Assembly: GCA_011032825.1 (NCBI GenBank)
Contig: JAADJZ010000004.1
Location: 682,001-746,000 of the forward strand
DNA from: Massariosphaeria phaeospora
Lineage: Eukaryota > Ascomycota > Dothideomycetes > Pleosporales
Direction of reading: 5' to 3'
Length of the DNA: 64,000 nucleotides
Shown here: piece after piece, positions 23,299-32,697 of the stretch
Position numbering within the stretch: position 1 is the first letter of the stretch
How the letters are laid out: each line of letters begins with the position of its first letter
Notes under the pieces: generated by a model
Told to the model about the DNA's origin: nothing
The model's input: only the letters and a program-made list of their open reading frames with translations
The model's database searches: none
Translations under genes and position numbers: made by a program

Positions 23299-23810
23299 GG
23301 GCGATGAGCGAACACGGGCGTGTGTTCATGTTCTCTTATTCCTTTCTACCCTATTCCTGACATTTCCTGTATCCTCATCGTGCAGCACAGCGAGAGAATG
23401 CCTTGTGCTTGATTTTTAGTCGCAGAGCAGTCCGTTCGCAAGCATTCCTCTTGTACTATACTTCTTTTTCTCTGTTAATACCTACCTTCAACTGCGCTCT
23501 GTTGTACTCGCGGTTTGTTTGTCTAAAGTTCATGATGTTGTAGCTACTATTGCATTGGCATGTCTTCTTCAATATGTGTGATAAAGACAGTTCAGGGGAT
23601 TGTCTTGACTCCTAAGAGTTTTTAGCAATAGGTAGATAGTTTAGAACTGTGTTGCAAAGCCCTGACTTACCAACTAGTGCTGGGTGCAGAACATCGGATA
23701 CCCCGCCATTATAATGATGCCCTGTCTCCCGCGCCTGCCCTATTTTCACAAGCTTCCTGCTCATGGACCGCATGTAACCGCGTACAACATTAACTCCCTT
23801 TCCCCAACAG
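23299..23810. other. intergenic between convergent genes
   Basis: About 510 bases of T-rich sequence probably carrying the 3' untranslated region of the glycogenin gene. No gene is visible. Confidence 0.5.
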
Positions 23811-24255
23811 TTATACATCCCTGACTGGGTCATACGGATACGTTGTAGGCTGATTATCTACCGCGGCAGTGCTAGAAGACGCGGCAGCAGCCTTAGCAGA
23901 GGCTTTCACTACCATAGTTAGCAACACATCAAATTATAACACATACTAGCTCAACTACATACAGTCAGACTTTTTCAGACAAGATAGAGTCCTGCTCATG
24001 CGCCATCTGAAGATATCGTCTGCTACTGTAGAAATACTCTCTGCCGCAAGCCGTGCATTCACTCTGCGCTCTATCCCACGCTTTACATCAGCTGGGAGGG
24101 ATGTCCATGCGCACTCTGCATTGTCGCATAGCAGAGCCCGGGCCTCGATCCTTGTGAAGGTCTAGGGAGTGAAGTTAGGAGAGCGTAACAAGATACACTG
24201 GCGATAATATCAAAGGTTTTCGCTGAGCTCTCGTTGTGGTTGCAGCGAGCTTCAT
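23811..24255 (-). CDS. small three-exon gene, unrecognised product
   Basis: Reading splice signals by hand gives a 117-residue protein. Exons on the minus strand are 24255-24199, 24161-23963 and 23908-23811. The second intron is strong: it starts GTATGT, has a GCTAAC branch site and ends GGTAG. The first is short (37 bases, GTGTAT to CCCTAG with a CTAAC branch). Frame is kept across both. The central exon reads like a folded domain: ARALLCDNAECAWTSLP, VKRGIERRVNARLAAES, then DDIFRWRMSRTLSCLKKSD, and the C-terminus is Ala/Ser-rich ending YPYDPVRDV. Each exon alone is too short to stand out. I do not recognise the family. It is divergent from the DUG1-like gene, 408 bases from that ATG. Confidence 0.5.
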
Positions 24256-24663
24256 TTGTTTTCAGCGTGAGCTGAGTGGGGTGGTTGGTTTTGTGGAGCG
24301 CGCTATAGATAGATCAGAGCTTACCTACCATAAACCTGTCCCATTCAACCATTCCGAGGCCGGAGGCGAGCTGTGCCTCTGCAGTCTTCGCCTTGGTAGG
24401 AAGAGGCGGCATAGTTGGGAATTGACAGTCGGTGTGGTGGTGTGGGAATGTCGCGACTCCTCAAGCTCGGCCTAAGCGGGATGAACTGCCCCGCGCGTCT
24501 AACCGTCGGACACCATAGATACCTTCCTTTCTTACTCACGACCCACTCGCACACCCTTTGCCGCCACCGACCGCGAGCGCAGACTTTCGCAGTAGCACCG
24601 CACATCCAGATTCCTCCACACAACGATAGAACTTGGCCGTACCTCCACAAAGCATACGACGCT

Positions 24664-26145
24664 ATGGCGCATCTCGACCCGATATTCAAGCAGGTGGACG
24701 CGCTGCAGGACACGTTCATTGAGCGGCTGAGAGAGGCGGTGGCCATTCCGAGTATTAGCTCCGAGGATGACCGGAGGGGGGATGTCGTCAAGGTATGGTC
24801 CTCGACATGAGCTACGTGGCTCCGTCTTACTCACGCGAACCAGATGGGCCATTGGCTCGCCGACCAGATTCGAGCGCTTGGAGGCACCGTCGAGCTTCGT
24901 GAACTAGGCAAGCAGCCCGGCCATGAGCACCTAGAACTCCCTCCCTGCCTGCTCGGCCGATATGGCGACGACCCGAAGAAAACGAATGTCCTCATCTACG
25001 GCCATTACGACGTACAGCCGGCACAAAAGTCGGATGGCTGGGCGACGGATCCCTTCACATTGACCGTCGACGACAAGGGCAGGATGTACGGACGTGGCAG
25101 CACGGACGACAAAGGCCCGGTTCTAGGCTGGCTGAATGCTATCGAGGCACACCAGAAGGCTGGAGTTGAACTACCTGTGAATCTTGTCATGTGTTTCGAG
25201 GGCATGGAAGAGAATGGATCTGAGGGGCTGGACGACACAATCCGCGCCGAGGCAAAGAAGTTCTTCAAGGATGTTGATGTGGTCTGCATCTCAGACAACT
25301 ACTGGTTGGGGACTGAGAAGCCATGTCTGACATACGGTGTCCGAGGATGCAACTACTACTCAGTCGAGGTATCAGGGCCAGGACAGGATCTCCATTCTGG
25401 TGTCTATGGGGGTATGACCCACGAGCCGATGACCGACTTGGTCCGAATCATGAACTCGGTCGTGGACCCTGACGGCACGATTCTCATTAAGGGAATCGAC
25501 GACTTGGTTGCCCCGTTGAGCGACGAGGAAGCTGCTCTATATCCACCCATCGCTTTCACCATGAACGACCTACACGAGTCGCTGGGTAGCCAGGTGTCCA
25601 TATTCGACAACAAGGAGGACTCGCTCAAGCACAAGATGCGATACCCTTCGCTCTCATTACATGGTATCGAGGGCGCGTTCTACACCCCCGGAGCAAAGAC
25701 TGTCATCCCAGCCAAGGTTATTGGCAAGTTCTCCGTCCGCACAGTTCCCAACATGGAAATCGACGACGTGACGAAGCTCGTCGAGAAGCACGTCCACGCC
25801 GAGTTCGCTAAGCTGAAGTCGAAGAACACAATGAAGTTCAACATCGTCCACTGCGGCAAGTGGTGGGTTGAGGACCCACACCACCCGAACTACACAGCCG
25901 CTGCAAAGGCAGTGGAGAGGGTGTATGGAGTCAAGCCCGATATGACGAGGGAGGGAGGCAGTATCCCGGTCACGCTTACGTTCCAGGAGGAGCTGAAGAA
26001 GAACGTGCTTTTGCTGCCGATGGGAAGCTCGACCGATGCTGCACATTCTATCAATGAGAAGCTGGATAAGAGGAACTACATTGAGGGGACGAAGTTGCTG
26101 GGAGCTTACCTGCACTATGTTGCGGATGAGATCAAGCGGGAGTGA
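24664..26145 (+). CDS. DUG1: DUG1-like Cys-Gly metallodipeptidase (M20)
   Basis: This encodes a 476-residue M20 metallopeptidase close to yeast Dug1, which cleaves Cys-Gly in glutathione breakdown, and to carnosine dipeptidases. Exon 1 is 24664-24792 and exon 2 is 24844-26145; the 51-base intron begins GTATGG and ends ACCAG. Zinc-site motifs are LIYGHYDVQPA (His), YGRGSTDDKGP (Asp), MCFEGMEENGSEGL (Glu), DLHSGVYGG, and C-terminal MTREGGSIPV and DAAHSINEKLD (His). Length is close to the yeast enzyme (481). The usual cytosolic start is MAHLDPIFKQVD at 24664. An in-frame ATG at 24448 would add 72 residues rich in basic and few acidic residues. Confidence 0.92.
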
Positions 26146-26402
26146 CGAAAGACGGTCATAATCCGTGCAAAACACAAGTCAATTAGGGGATGATACAGAA
26201 TAGCTTGTTGAGCCACCAATCAAATAAATACAACATCCTCATGAATGGATACTTGGCACATCTTTGTTGCTGTCGCGTGTACAGTGCTGGACGCATTGGC
26301 CAATCAAAGCCCGCCAAGACAGCCCCCTGCTCCAAAAAATCTAATCCCCGAGTCCAAACCTCCAAGTTGCAATCAACCTCAACTCATCAACCACACCACA
26401 CA

Positions 26403-27062
26403 ATGTCGACACGCAGCCCCCTCATCCGGCTAGCTACCAAACCCCTCCACCCACCCACCCTCCCCCTCACCCAAACCCGCCACGAATCCACCACGCGCCG
26501 CCACCGAAAACTGCTCTTCCTCCCCGGCGCCCCCTCCTACACGCCCAGCACCGCGACCCCAACCCTGATCTTCAACCCGCCCTCCTCGGCGCCAAACATC
26601 TACCACACTCCATCAAAGTTCCTACCCGCGACCGACAAACGGCGACTTCTCTACGCCTCCGCGCTCACGCGCTCCACCGCCACCGCCCTGCGCACCGCCT
26701 CGCCATCAACCGCCTCCCCCGGCACGCCGCTCACCACGCCCTCGCACCCCCCGCCGAAGCCGTCGGCGCCGTTGCCGGACCCCGTGCGCGCGCCGTACGA
26801 GAAGAAATACCATGTTAGCGCCGCGGACGTCGAGGAGATGCGCAGACTGCGCGCTGCGAACCCGAGGGTGTGGACGAGGGTGCGGCTTGCGGAGCGGTTT
26901 GGGTGTAGTCAGTTTTTTGTGGGCATGGTGGCGAAAAATGAGGGGGTGGCGGAGAAGAGGAGGATGGAGGATGAGAAGGTGAGGGTGGGGTGGGGGAGGC
27001 GGAGGAGGGAGGCGAGGGAGGATAGGGGGAGGAGGAGGGAGGGGTGGGGAAGGGATGCGTAG
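26403..27062 (+). CDS. MRPL20: mitochondrial large-subunit ribosomal protein L20 (mL58)
   Basis: This encodes a 219-residue fungal mitochondrial ribosomal protein of the L20/mL58 family. The start is the ATG at 26403 (MSTRSPLIRLATKPLHPP), which gives a basic, acid-free mitochondrial leader ending near TRHESTTRRHRK. Family marks are LLFLPGAPSYTPS, TLIFNPPSSAPNIYHTPSKF, PYEKKYHVSAADVEEMRRLR and WTRVRLAERFGCSQFFVGMV. The C-terminus is strongly basic. The frame is open upstream to 26190, but that part is not conserved in character. The bias toward C in third positions in the first half contrasts with G-rich codons in the second. Confidence 0.88.
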   Translation: MSTRSPLIRLATKPLHPPTLPLTQTRHESTTRRHRKLLFLPGAPSYTPSTATPTLIFNPPSSAPNIYHTPSKFLPATDKRRLLYASALTRSTATALRTASPSTASPGTPLTTPSHPPPKPSAPLPDPVRAPYEKKYHVSAADVEEMRRLRAANPRVWTRVRLAERFGCSQFFVGMVAKNEGVAEKRRMEDEKVRVGWGRRRREAREDRGRRREGWGRDA

Positions 27063-28264
27063 GTGCTGCTTGTGGTTGACATTGGTGTTGAAGCGCGGGG
27101 CTGGGGAGATGGTGGTTGGAAATTGGCTTTGGAAGCGCGAGGGGGGAATTGTGGTGTGGTGTCATGGCGAAGGAATTTACGAATCGCGTCAAGGAGAGGT
27201 GGATATCTGCTTCCAATCCGCCGTCCCCCTCCAACGACATGGAACCGAACACCTAAACCCCGTTCAGTTCAGTTCAATCCAGTCCAGTTCAGTCCAGTCC
27301 AATTCACTTCCCTTCCCTTCCTCCACCAGCTCAATCCCCCCTTCTCCAATAGGCGTCTGATCCGCTCCGCTGCTGTGTACATCATACATCATCACATCAC
27401 ATTACACGTGTACAAAAGAGAAGCGGTCCCATGCACGTCTGTCTATTCTCTGATGTATAAACAGTAGACAAACTACAAAACAGAAAAAGGGAAAGGCTGT
27501 CCAATCTAAAATAAAGATGTAATTTCGAGATGTTCGCGTTGGAGCAAGTCTATGTACCCATGCATGCATTGCCACCGCTGGAGCTGTTCAAAAGGACGAG
27601 AAGACGTGGCGTGACGTGCTTTTTTTGTTTTCTGGTGGGCTGGGTGGGTATGGCTGGGTGGGTATGTGGTATGGATGGGTTTGTGGTGGGTAGTAAGGAT
27701 TAGATGAGCTGAGCTGAGCTGTATGTACGGGCCAATGGTCATGGTAATGGCAGTGGCAATGGTACCCCATGCTATGCGAACGGACGGAATAGAAGATAAG
27801 ATATAAGGTGATACAAAGTGTAAGGTGTCAAGTGTACCATAGACTTGGGGACTGTGTATGTATGTATGTATGTATGTATGTACATATATGTATGCTCTGC
27901 ATGCTCTGCATGCACGATTGAGATAGTATAGGATACAGTGAGGGAGCCGAACCAAGCTGATCTAATCTAAGCTAGCCCCCCGTCCCCCTCGATCGATCGA
28001 TCGATAATAGCTGGTTTGCTACGTCGAGGCCGGCTTCATTTGGTTTGGTGTGGGATAGACTGGATATCTCGTTCTTGGTTGGTGCGTATGTATGTAGGTA
28101 GGTAGGTATGTTGGTATGTATGTATGTATGTATGCGGGTAGGGAAACAAAGCCTGCCTGCCTGCGTTCTGTCGTTTCCGTTCACGTTGACCGCCTAACGT
28201 TGTCCGTTCGTGCTAACTTGTCCTCGCCCAACCCATCGTCCATGATCTATCAGCCATAACTCAT
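27063..28264. other. 1.2-kb intergenic region between convergent genes, repeat-rich
   Basis: No gene is supported. It contains GTTCAGTTCA-type runs at about 27262-27300, GCTGAGCTGAGCTG near 27705, a TATG microsatellite at about 27857-27888, GATCGATCGATCGAT near 27990, and a second TATG/TAGG microsatellite at about 28085-28135. Confidence 0.55.
27857..27888. repeat. TATG tetranucleotide microsatellite
   Basis: Several uninterrupted TATG units; similar tracts occur at 28085-28135 and 43624-43650 in this window. Confidence 0.9.
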
Positions 28265-29704
28265 CTACTCTCTCCCCCCCTCTCCCTCACTCTCTATAGT
28301 CACTCCTCCTCCTTGCCCATTCCCAAATCCACCCTCCCTAAACACAAACCCCCCCTTCCCACTCCCCATCCCCCCACCCACCCTCCACACCTCGCACCTT
28401 CCCCTCGCCACCACCTCCCCTCTCCGCCGCCTCTCCTCCCCCTCCATTTCCTGGACGCTCAATCCCAGCGCGAACGGCAGAACGGGGACGCGGCGGATAG
28501 CGAGGCGCGTGAGGGGCGTGTGGAGGGGCCAGGTAGTGGGGTGCGGGAAGGAAGGGGTATAGCTTGTTGTGGTGGGGGATGAGGATGTAGAGTGTGATGA
28601 GGTGGATGCAGAGTGTGGTGAGAATGTGGATGATGTGGATGATGTGGGCGCGGAGTGCGATGTAAGCACCACGGCGCAGGAGAGCTGGCGGGCGAGGCGC
28701 GGGAGAAGCGCTGTTAGCTGCAGGGAGGCGCGGGATAGGGGGTTGGCGGTTGGATTCGGCGTCGCTGTTGTGGTCGTTGCGGTGGTTGACGTAGACGCAG
28801 CCGTAGACGCAGCCGTAGACGCAGCACCCCCGCGGATCTCCCACGCAAAAACATCCACATCCATCAGCATCAGCGCATGCACCTCGTACCGCATACTCTC
28901 CCGCCTCTTCCCCTGTCCTATCCCATTCCCCCCCTCACCCTCGATCAAATACGCCCACAGCCCCTCCAGCGTCGCCAGCACGGCGCCCCAGCTCTGCGGC
29001 CGGAACACATGCACGTGGTCCAGACACCGCGCGACCAGCTGCTTGGCTTCGCGCTGCAGGGCGGCTGAGGCTGAAATGTCGGGGAGGCGCGCGGTGATGG
29101 TGGCGAGGAGGGTGTAGGCGAGGTGTGAGGCGGAGAAGCGGGAGAGGGGGTCGAGGAGGATGATTGTGCGGGTTTGGGACGGGCTGGTCAGGGGGAGAGA
29201 GGGGGGTAGGGGAGGGGGTAGGATGGCGTGCGTGATGAGGGCGTGAAGGAGGGGGAGAGTGAGGGTGCTGCTGGGGGAGGGGTGGTGGGAGGGGGGCGGG
29301 GAGATGAGTTCGATGATGGGGGGTTGAGCGTTTGGATTTGGGGTTTGATGCTGATGTTGCTTCTGATTCCGCTGCTGATATTGATTTGGGAGCCAGAGGT
29401 CATCGGGGTGCTGTGCGGCTTGCTGGACTTGCTGGGCTGGTTGCGCGGATGCTGTTGCTGTTGCTGGCGAAGGCTGCTGAATCAACGCATCCAATTCCGG
29501 AATCCCAAAAACTTCTTTCTCATCCCCCGTCCCGCTCAACGCCCTCAGCGCAGCCAAAACCTACCCAGCAAATCAGCCCAGTTCAGTTCCGCATTCTTGC
29601 ATGTGTGACGTTCGGCGGTGGTGCGAAAAAACACGCACCTCGCTCAACCCCACAACCTCGACCTCGCCCACCAGCCGCTCGCCCAGCTTCCTCGCTGCAT
29701 CCAT
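28265..29704 (-). CDS. XRCC2-like RAD51 paralogue
   Basis: This encodes a 453-residue protein of the RecA/RAD51 superfamily, most like fungal XRCC2-type recombination mediators. Exon 1 is 29704-29639 (MDAARKLGERLVGEVEVVGLSE) and exon 2 is 29560-28265; the 78-base intron starts GTGCGT and ends GGGTAG. Marks are FGIPELDALIQ, which is the RAD51-family entry motif, TIILLDPLSRFSASHLAYTL, and DHVHVFRPQSWGAVLATLEG, a motif characteristic of the XRCC2 branch, with YEVHALMLMDVDVFAWEIR after it. The expected Walker A is absent: the segment IIELISPPPSHHPSPSSTLT has no GKT or GKS. Long Ala/Ser/Thr repeats interrupt the middle. Its promoter is shared with the SOM1-like gene. Confidence 0.62.
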
Positions 29705-29788
29705 CACCACGACCACGACCACGACCACCACAACTCTTTCTCCGTCCCTATCTCCCTAAGTGTTTTTTCTTCCCCTCCGAAAACAACA
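29705..29788. promoter_or_regulatory. 84-base bidirectional promoter
   Basis: Only 84 bases separate the start codons of the XRCC2-like gene (minus) and the SOM1-like gene (plus). The plus strand shows CCACGACCACGACCACGAC repeats and a pyrimidine-rich stretch before the SOM1-like ATG. Both leaders must be very short, or transcription starts overlap the opposite coding region. Confidence 0.7.
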
Positions 29789-30186
29789 ATGGCCCCCCCA
29801 CTCCCCCTCCACCCCGTCGCGACCCTCTCCTCCGCAATCCAGGGCAACCCGCGCAAACCCGGCGTCGACGTCGACCTGCGCACGTGCGCGCTGAGGGAGC
29901 TCGTGCAGCACAAGTGCAATGTGGACAAGGACAGCGGGGGGGCGGTGATGATAGTGTGTGAGCCGGTGGTGCGGCTGTTCCGGGAGTAAGTTAAGTTTGA
30001 GTTTCGTGTTGTGATATTCTTCGTGGTCGAGGTGGTCGAGGCGTGGTGGGGGGCGGTCGATTGTTTATTGTTGAGGTCGTTTGTTTTTGAGATAGTATGG
30101 GATGCGAGGCTGACGCGTCATGTGATAGGTGTGCGGGTGGAATGAGTGTCGAGACGACGGGGTGGGAGGGCACAGCGGAGAGGTAG
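29789..30186 (+). CDS. SOM1: SOM1-like mitochondrial inner-membrane export protein
   Basis: This encodes an 84-residue protein resembling the fungal Som1 family; yeast Som1 is a subunit of the mitochondrial inner membrane peptidase complex needed for processing of certain precursors. Exon 1 is 29789-29985 and exon 2 is 30129-30186; the 143-base intron starts GTAAGT and ends GATAG. The splice is convincing because it joins CEPVVRLFRE to CAGGMSVETTAWEG, and these two halves together match the family's pattern of CALRELVQHKC, CEPVVRLFR-C and VETTAWE. Cysteine positions are the family's paired cysteines. Without splicing the frame would stop just after LFRE. Confidence 0.78.
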
Positions 30187-30743
30187 ATATCTAGGGTTGG
30201 ATGGTTACATGTGGGGTCGATGCCGGCCATGGCAGGTAAATAAACAACGTACGGCACAAGAATGGCAGGAACACAACATCACCCTCTCACATCGCAGGGC
30301 ACGAGCACATACATAAGAGCCGCATATATCATAGCAATGCGTAAATTCGAGCTATGATCCAGTTCCACGCTTGGGACCGGTCGCCTGCGCAAGAAAGACC
30401 TGGCGGCTGCTTGCTCAGAAGGGCAGCGCACTTTTGCCAACGCCTGAAGAAAATCGTCTATATTTATGGGGAGCCCGTAAAGCAATAGACGGTGCTCGCC
30501 CCAGATCCCCCCGCCGCTCCGAGGAAGCTCGCCCCAAAAGCAGTTGAAAACAACAGCTTGTGCACACTGTATGTAAACGCCTCGAAAATGCTCAGAATGC
30601 GCCCAAGGCTACCCAGATAGTAGTAGTGCCGTGAACACCGAAACACAAATGCATGCCTAATACCCAAAAACGCCTCGCTGGAAGGGATGCTCGATGGTAA
30701 CCTCCGCCTCTTTTGAATGATCTGTCCAACTTCTGCGCGATTA
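30187..30743. other. intergenic between convergent genes
   Basis: No gene is firmly supported. A minus-strand frame continuing from about 30760 down to 30464 reads protein-like sequence but has no ATG and is treated as unproven. Confidence 0.45.
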
Positions 30744-31833
30744 CTATACGCCTCGCGCCGATTTCCTCCAAAACTTCTGGTCGTAGTTGACGTATACGCT
30801 CTTCTCGAGGTCGACTTTCCTCTCCGTACGGGGGTTCAGCTGTAGTAGCATTGATGGACCTTTGTTAAAGCCGTCATCGTCGACTGCCGCCTGCCTCGCC
30901 TTGTCTTCTTCTTCTGCTTCCTCCTCGAGTACGTTCTCCATGGCTTCCTTCCACAGCTTGTCGCTTTCCCTTATCCGCTTGCTCTTCTTTCGCTTTCCAG
31001 CCCTATCTTTCTGGATGCCGGCCTTCCGTGCCGCCATAAGCTTCCGTAGGCTCTGCTCTGCTAAAATGCCCTCCTCTGTTGCCTTCTCTCGGATCTTTCG
31101 CGGATCGTTCTCGCGCTCGGTGTATACGGGGGTTGACCTCCACGTGTGTTTGGATGGAAATGGCGGAAAGTGTGCGGGGATGTGTTTCCTGCTCTGCTTC
31201 TCTGCTTTTCCTGACAGTTCGGGGCCGAGCAGACCTTCGATGTCGGGAGGTGGCGCCTCTGGGGGCTCTGCGGGTGCGAATGCTGGTTGTAGTAATGATG
31301 GTGGTAGCTCTGATGTGTCGAGGTGAGATTCAAGTAATGAGGAGCCGGTGAGGCCAGTGGAGTTAAGCGCATATATCCAGTCGTGCGCCACAGGCTGGGT
31401 GCGCCGCGCGCTGGTCATGGATTGCCGTACTAGCGAGGTGATGTTGGTCATGTCTGCCCGCATTAGTTCATCAGTTCACAATGTTGAGAGAGCTTAGGGC
31501 CATGGGCTTCGTACATGAATCGAGCAGCCCCACGAATTGCTCCATCGCCTCGGGCCGCGCGCCGTCGAAACCCGCAACCTTGCATTGCAGCGCAATTGAG
31601 CGGCGCACCTGGTGGTCGAAGAACTCTTTGCTCACTCCCGTGGCGTCGAACTCGGCAGCGATGGGCTCCACGACGTGGTCGACCGGTTGCCGGTGGTGCA
31701 GCGACCGTACGACCCTCCGTTTCTTGGGATGCGCGTCGCCGTACGCAGGCACCGTCTCCGCTTCGAACGCTCTCTTCATGCCTGCGACGGCGCCGAAAGT
31801 GGCGGCGCTAGAGGCGGGTACAAGGCCTGGCAT
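30744..31833 (-). CDS. TAF8: TFIID subunit TAF8
   Basis: This encodes a 342-residue TFIID subunit 8. Exon 1 is 31833-31515 and exon 2 is 31453-30744; the 61-base intron starts GTACGA and ends GGGCAG, and the join reads LLDSYMTNITSLVRQSM. The N-terminal histone fold covers roughly residues 75-125 (RRSIALQCKVAGFDGARPEA, then AMEQFVGLLDSYM) and pairs with TAF10 in TFIID. The C-terminal TAF8 signature is clear: FPPFPSKHTWRSTPVYTERE then DPRKIREKATEEGILAE. A basic segment (KRKKSKRIRESDK) is a likely nuclear localisation signal, followed by an acidic Glu-rich helix. It is divergent from COX9 with 420 bases between start codons. Confidence 0.88.
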
Positions 31834-32253
31834 GCGCCTGTCGCGGGCTCGTCAGCGAACGAGGACGGAGGCTCGCTGCGCGGTCGCGACGTCGGAAGTT
31901 GGCCGTGACGGTAGTGGGGTTATCTAGAGAAGGTGAGCGGCGCTGAGATTTCGGACCGCGTCGGACTCCGGTATGTAGCGATGGTGGGGAGGGTGTTGGA
32001 GTGGGTGGTGTAGTGGGTAAGGTGGGTTGGGTGGTGGGTAGAGGTTCCTTCACTTAGTGCGAGCCGTGTCTTTGAAGCTTCCGAAAGCGCGGCTCCCTGC
32101 ACGGGCCAGCCTTGGCACATTGATTATGTAAGACCCAGCTCCCACCATCGCAAGCCGAACGTCAGGCCGGCTGCCAGACGCCCTTTGACAGCCAGCTCAC
32201 CACACCCGCCGCCCGCACCACGAACCTCGCCGCTCTGCGAAACCGAAGTCACC

Positions 32254-32697
32254 ATGGCCATCAAACCAATCACCGGCGTATGTGCTGCAATTGCATATCC
32301 GCGAAGCTAGGTGGACAGGGAGCTAATGACGGCACTGCAGATGCTCCGGCGATCCGTCGTCCTCGATGTCTCCGTTGGATTGGGTAAGTCGCTGCCATCC
32401 CAGAGTGTGCCAGAAAGTTGAAGCTGCGAACGGGGCTCTGCAGGTGGCGCGCGCGCAAAAGCAAGCTCGGCTAACAGCAACCTCAGGTCTTGGACTCACG
32501 TCCGGCTACGCCTGGTGGTACGGTACGTAGACGCATACCGAGCGATCGACCTCGATATCGGCCTCCTCTTAATTCCCGCGCAAGACACTTACTCTACCTA
32601 CCAAGGCTACCACGTTCCCGCCGTGCGCCACCGCGATGCCTTTTACCAGAGGCTCGAAGACGAGCGCGCCCGCAGTCTCGGCCAAAGCAGCAGTTGA
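32254..32697 (+). CDS. COX9: cytochrome c oxidase subunit VIIa (COX9)
   Basis: This encodes the 64-residue single-pass subunit of complex IV known as COX9 in yeast. It has four exons: 32254-32277, 32341-32383, 32487-32522 and 32606-32697, together 195 bases. The protein begins MAIKPITGMLRRSVVLDVSV, continues as a membrane helix with GLGLGLTSGYAWWYGYHVPA, and ends VRHRDAFYQRLEDERARSLG plus a short serine tail. Donors are GTATGT, GTAAGT and GTACGT, and acceptors are CTGCAG, CCTCAG and CCAAG. More than half of the gene is intron. No exon is longer than 92 bases. Confidence 0.92.

Noticed and set aside
27857..28135. regular TATG repeats that might suggest an array
   Set aside because: These are simple microsatellites without spacers; a CRISPR array is not expected in a fungal nuclear genome.
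30464..30760. minus-strand frame reading FEAFTYSVHKLLFSTAFGAS with a possible splice to 30437
   Set aside because: It has no ATG, the donor GTCTAT is weak, there is no branch site, and it overlaps the 3' flank of TAF8.
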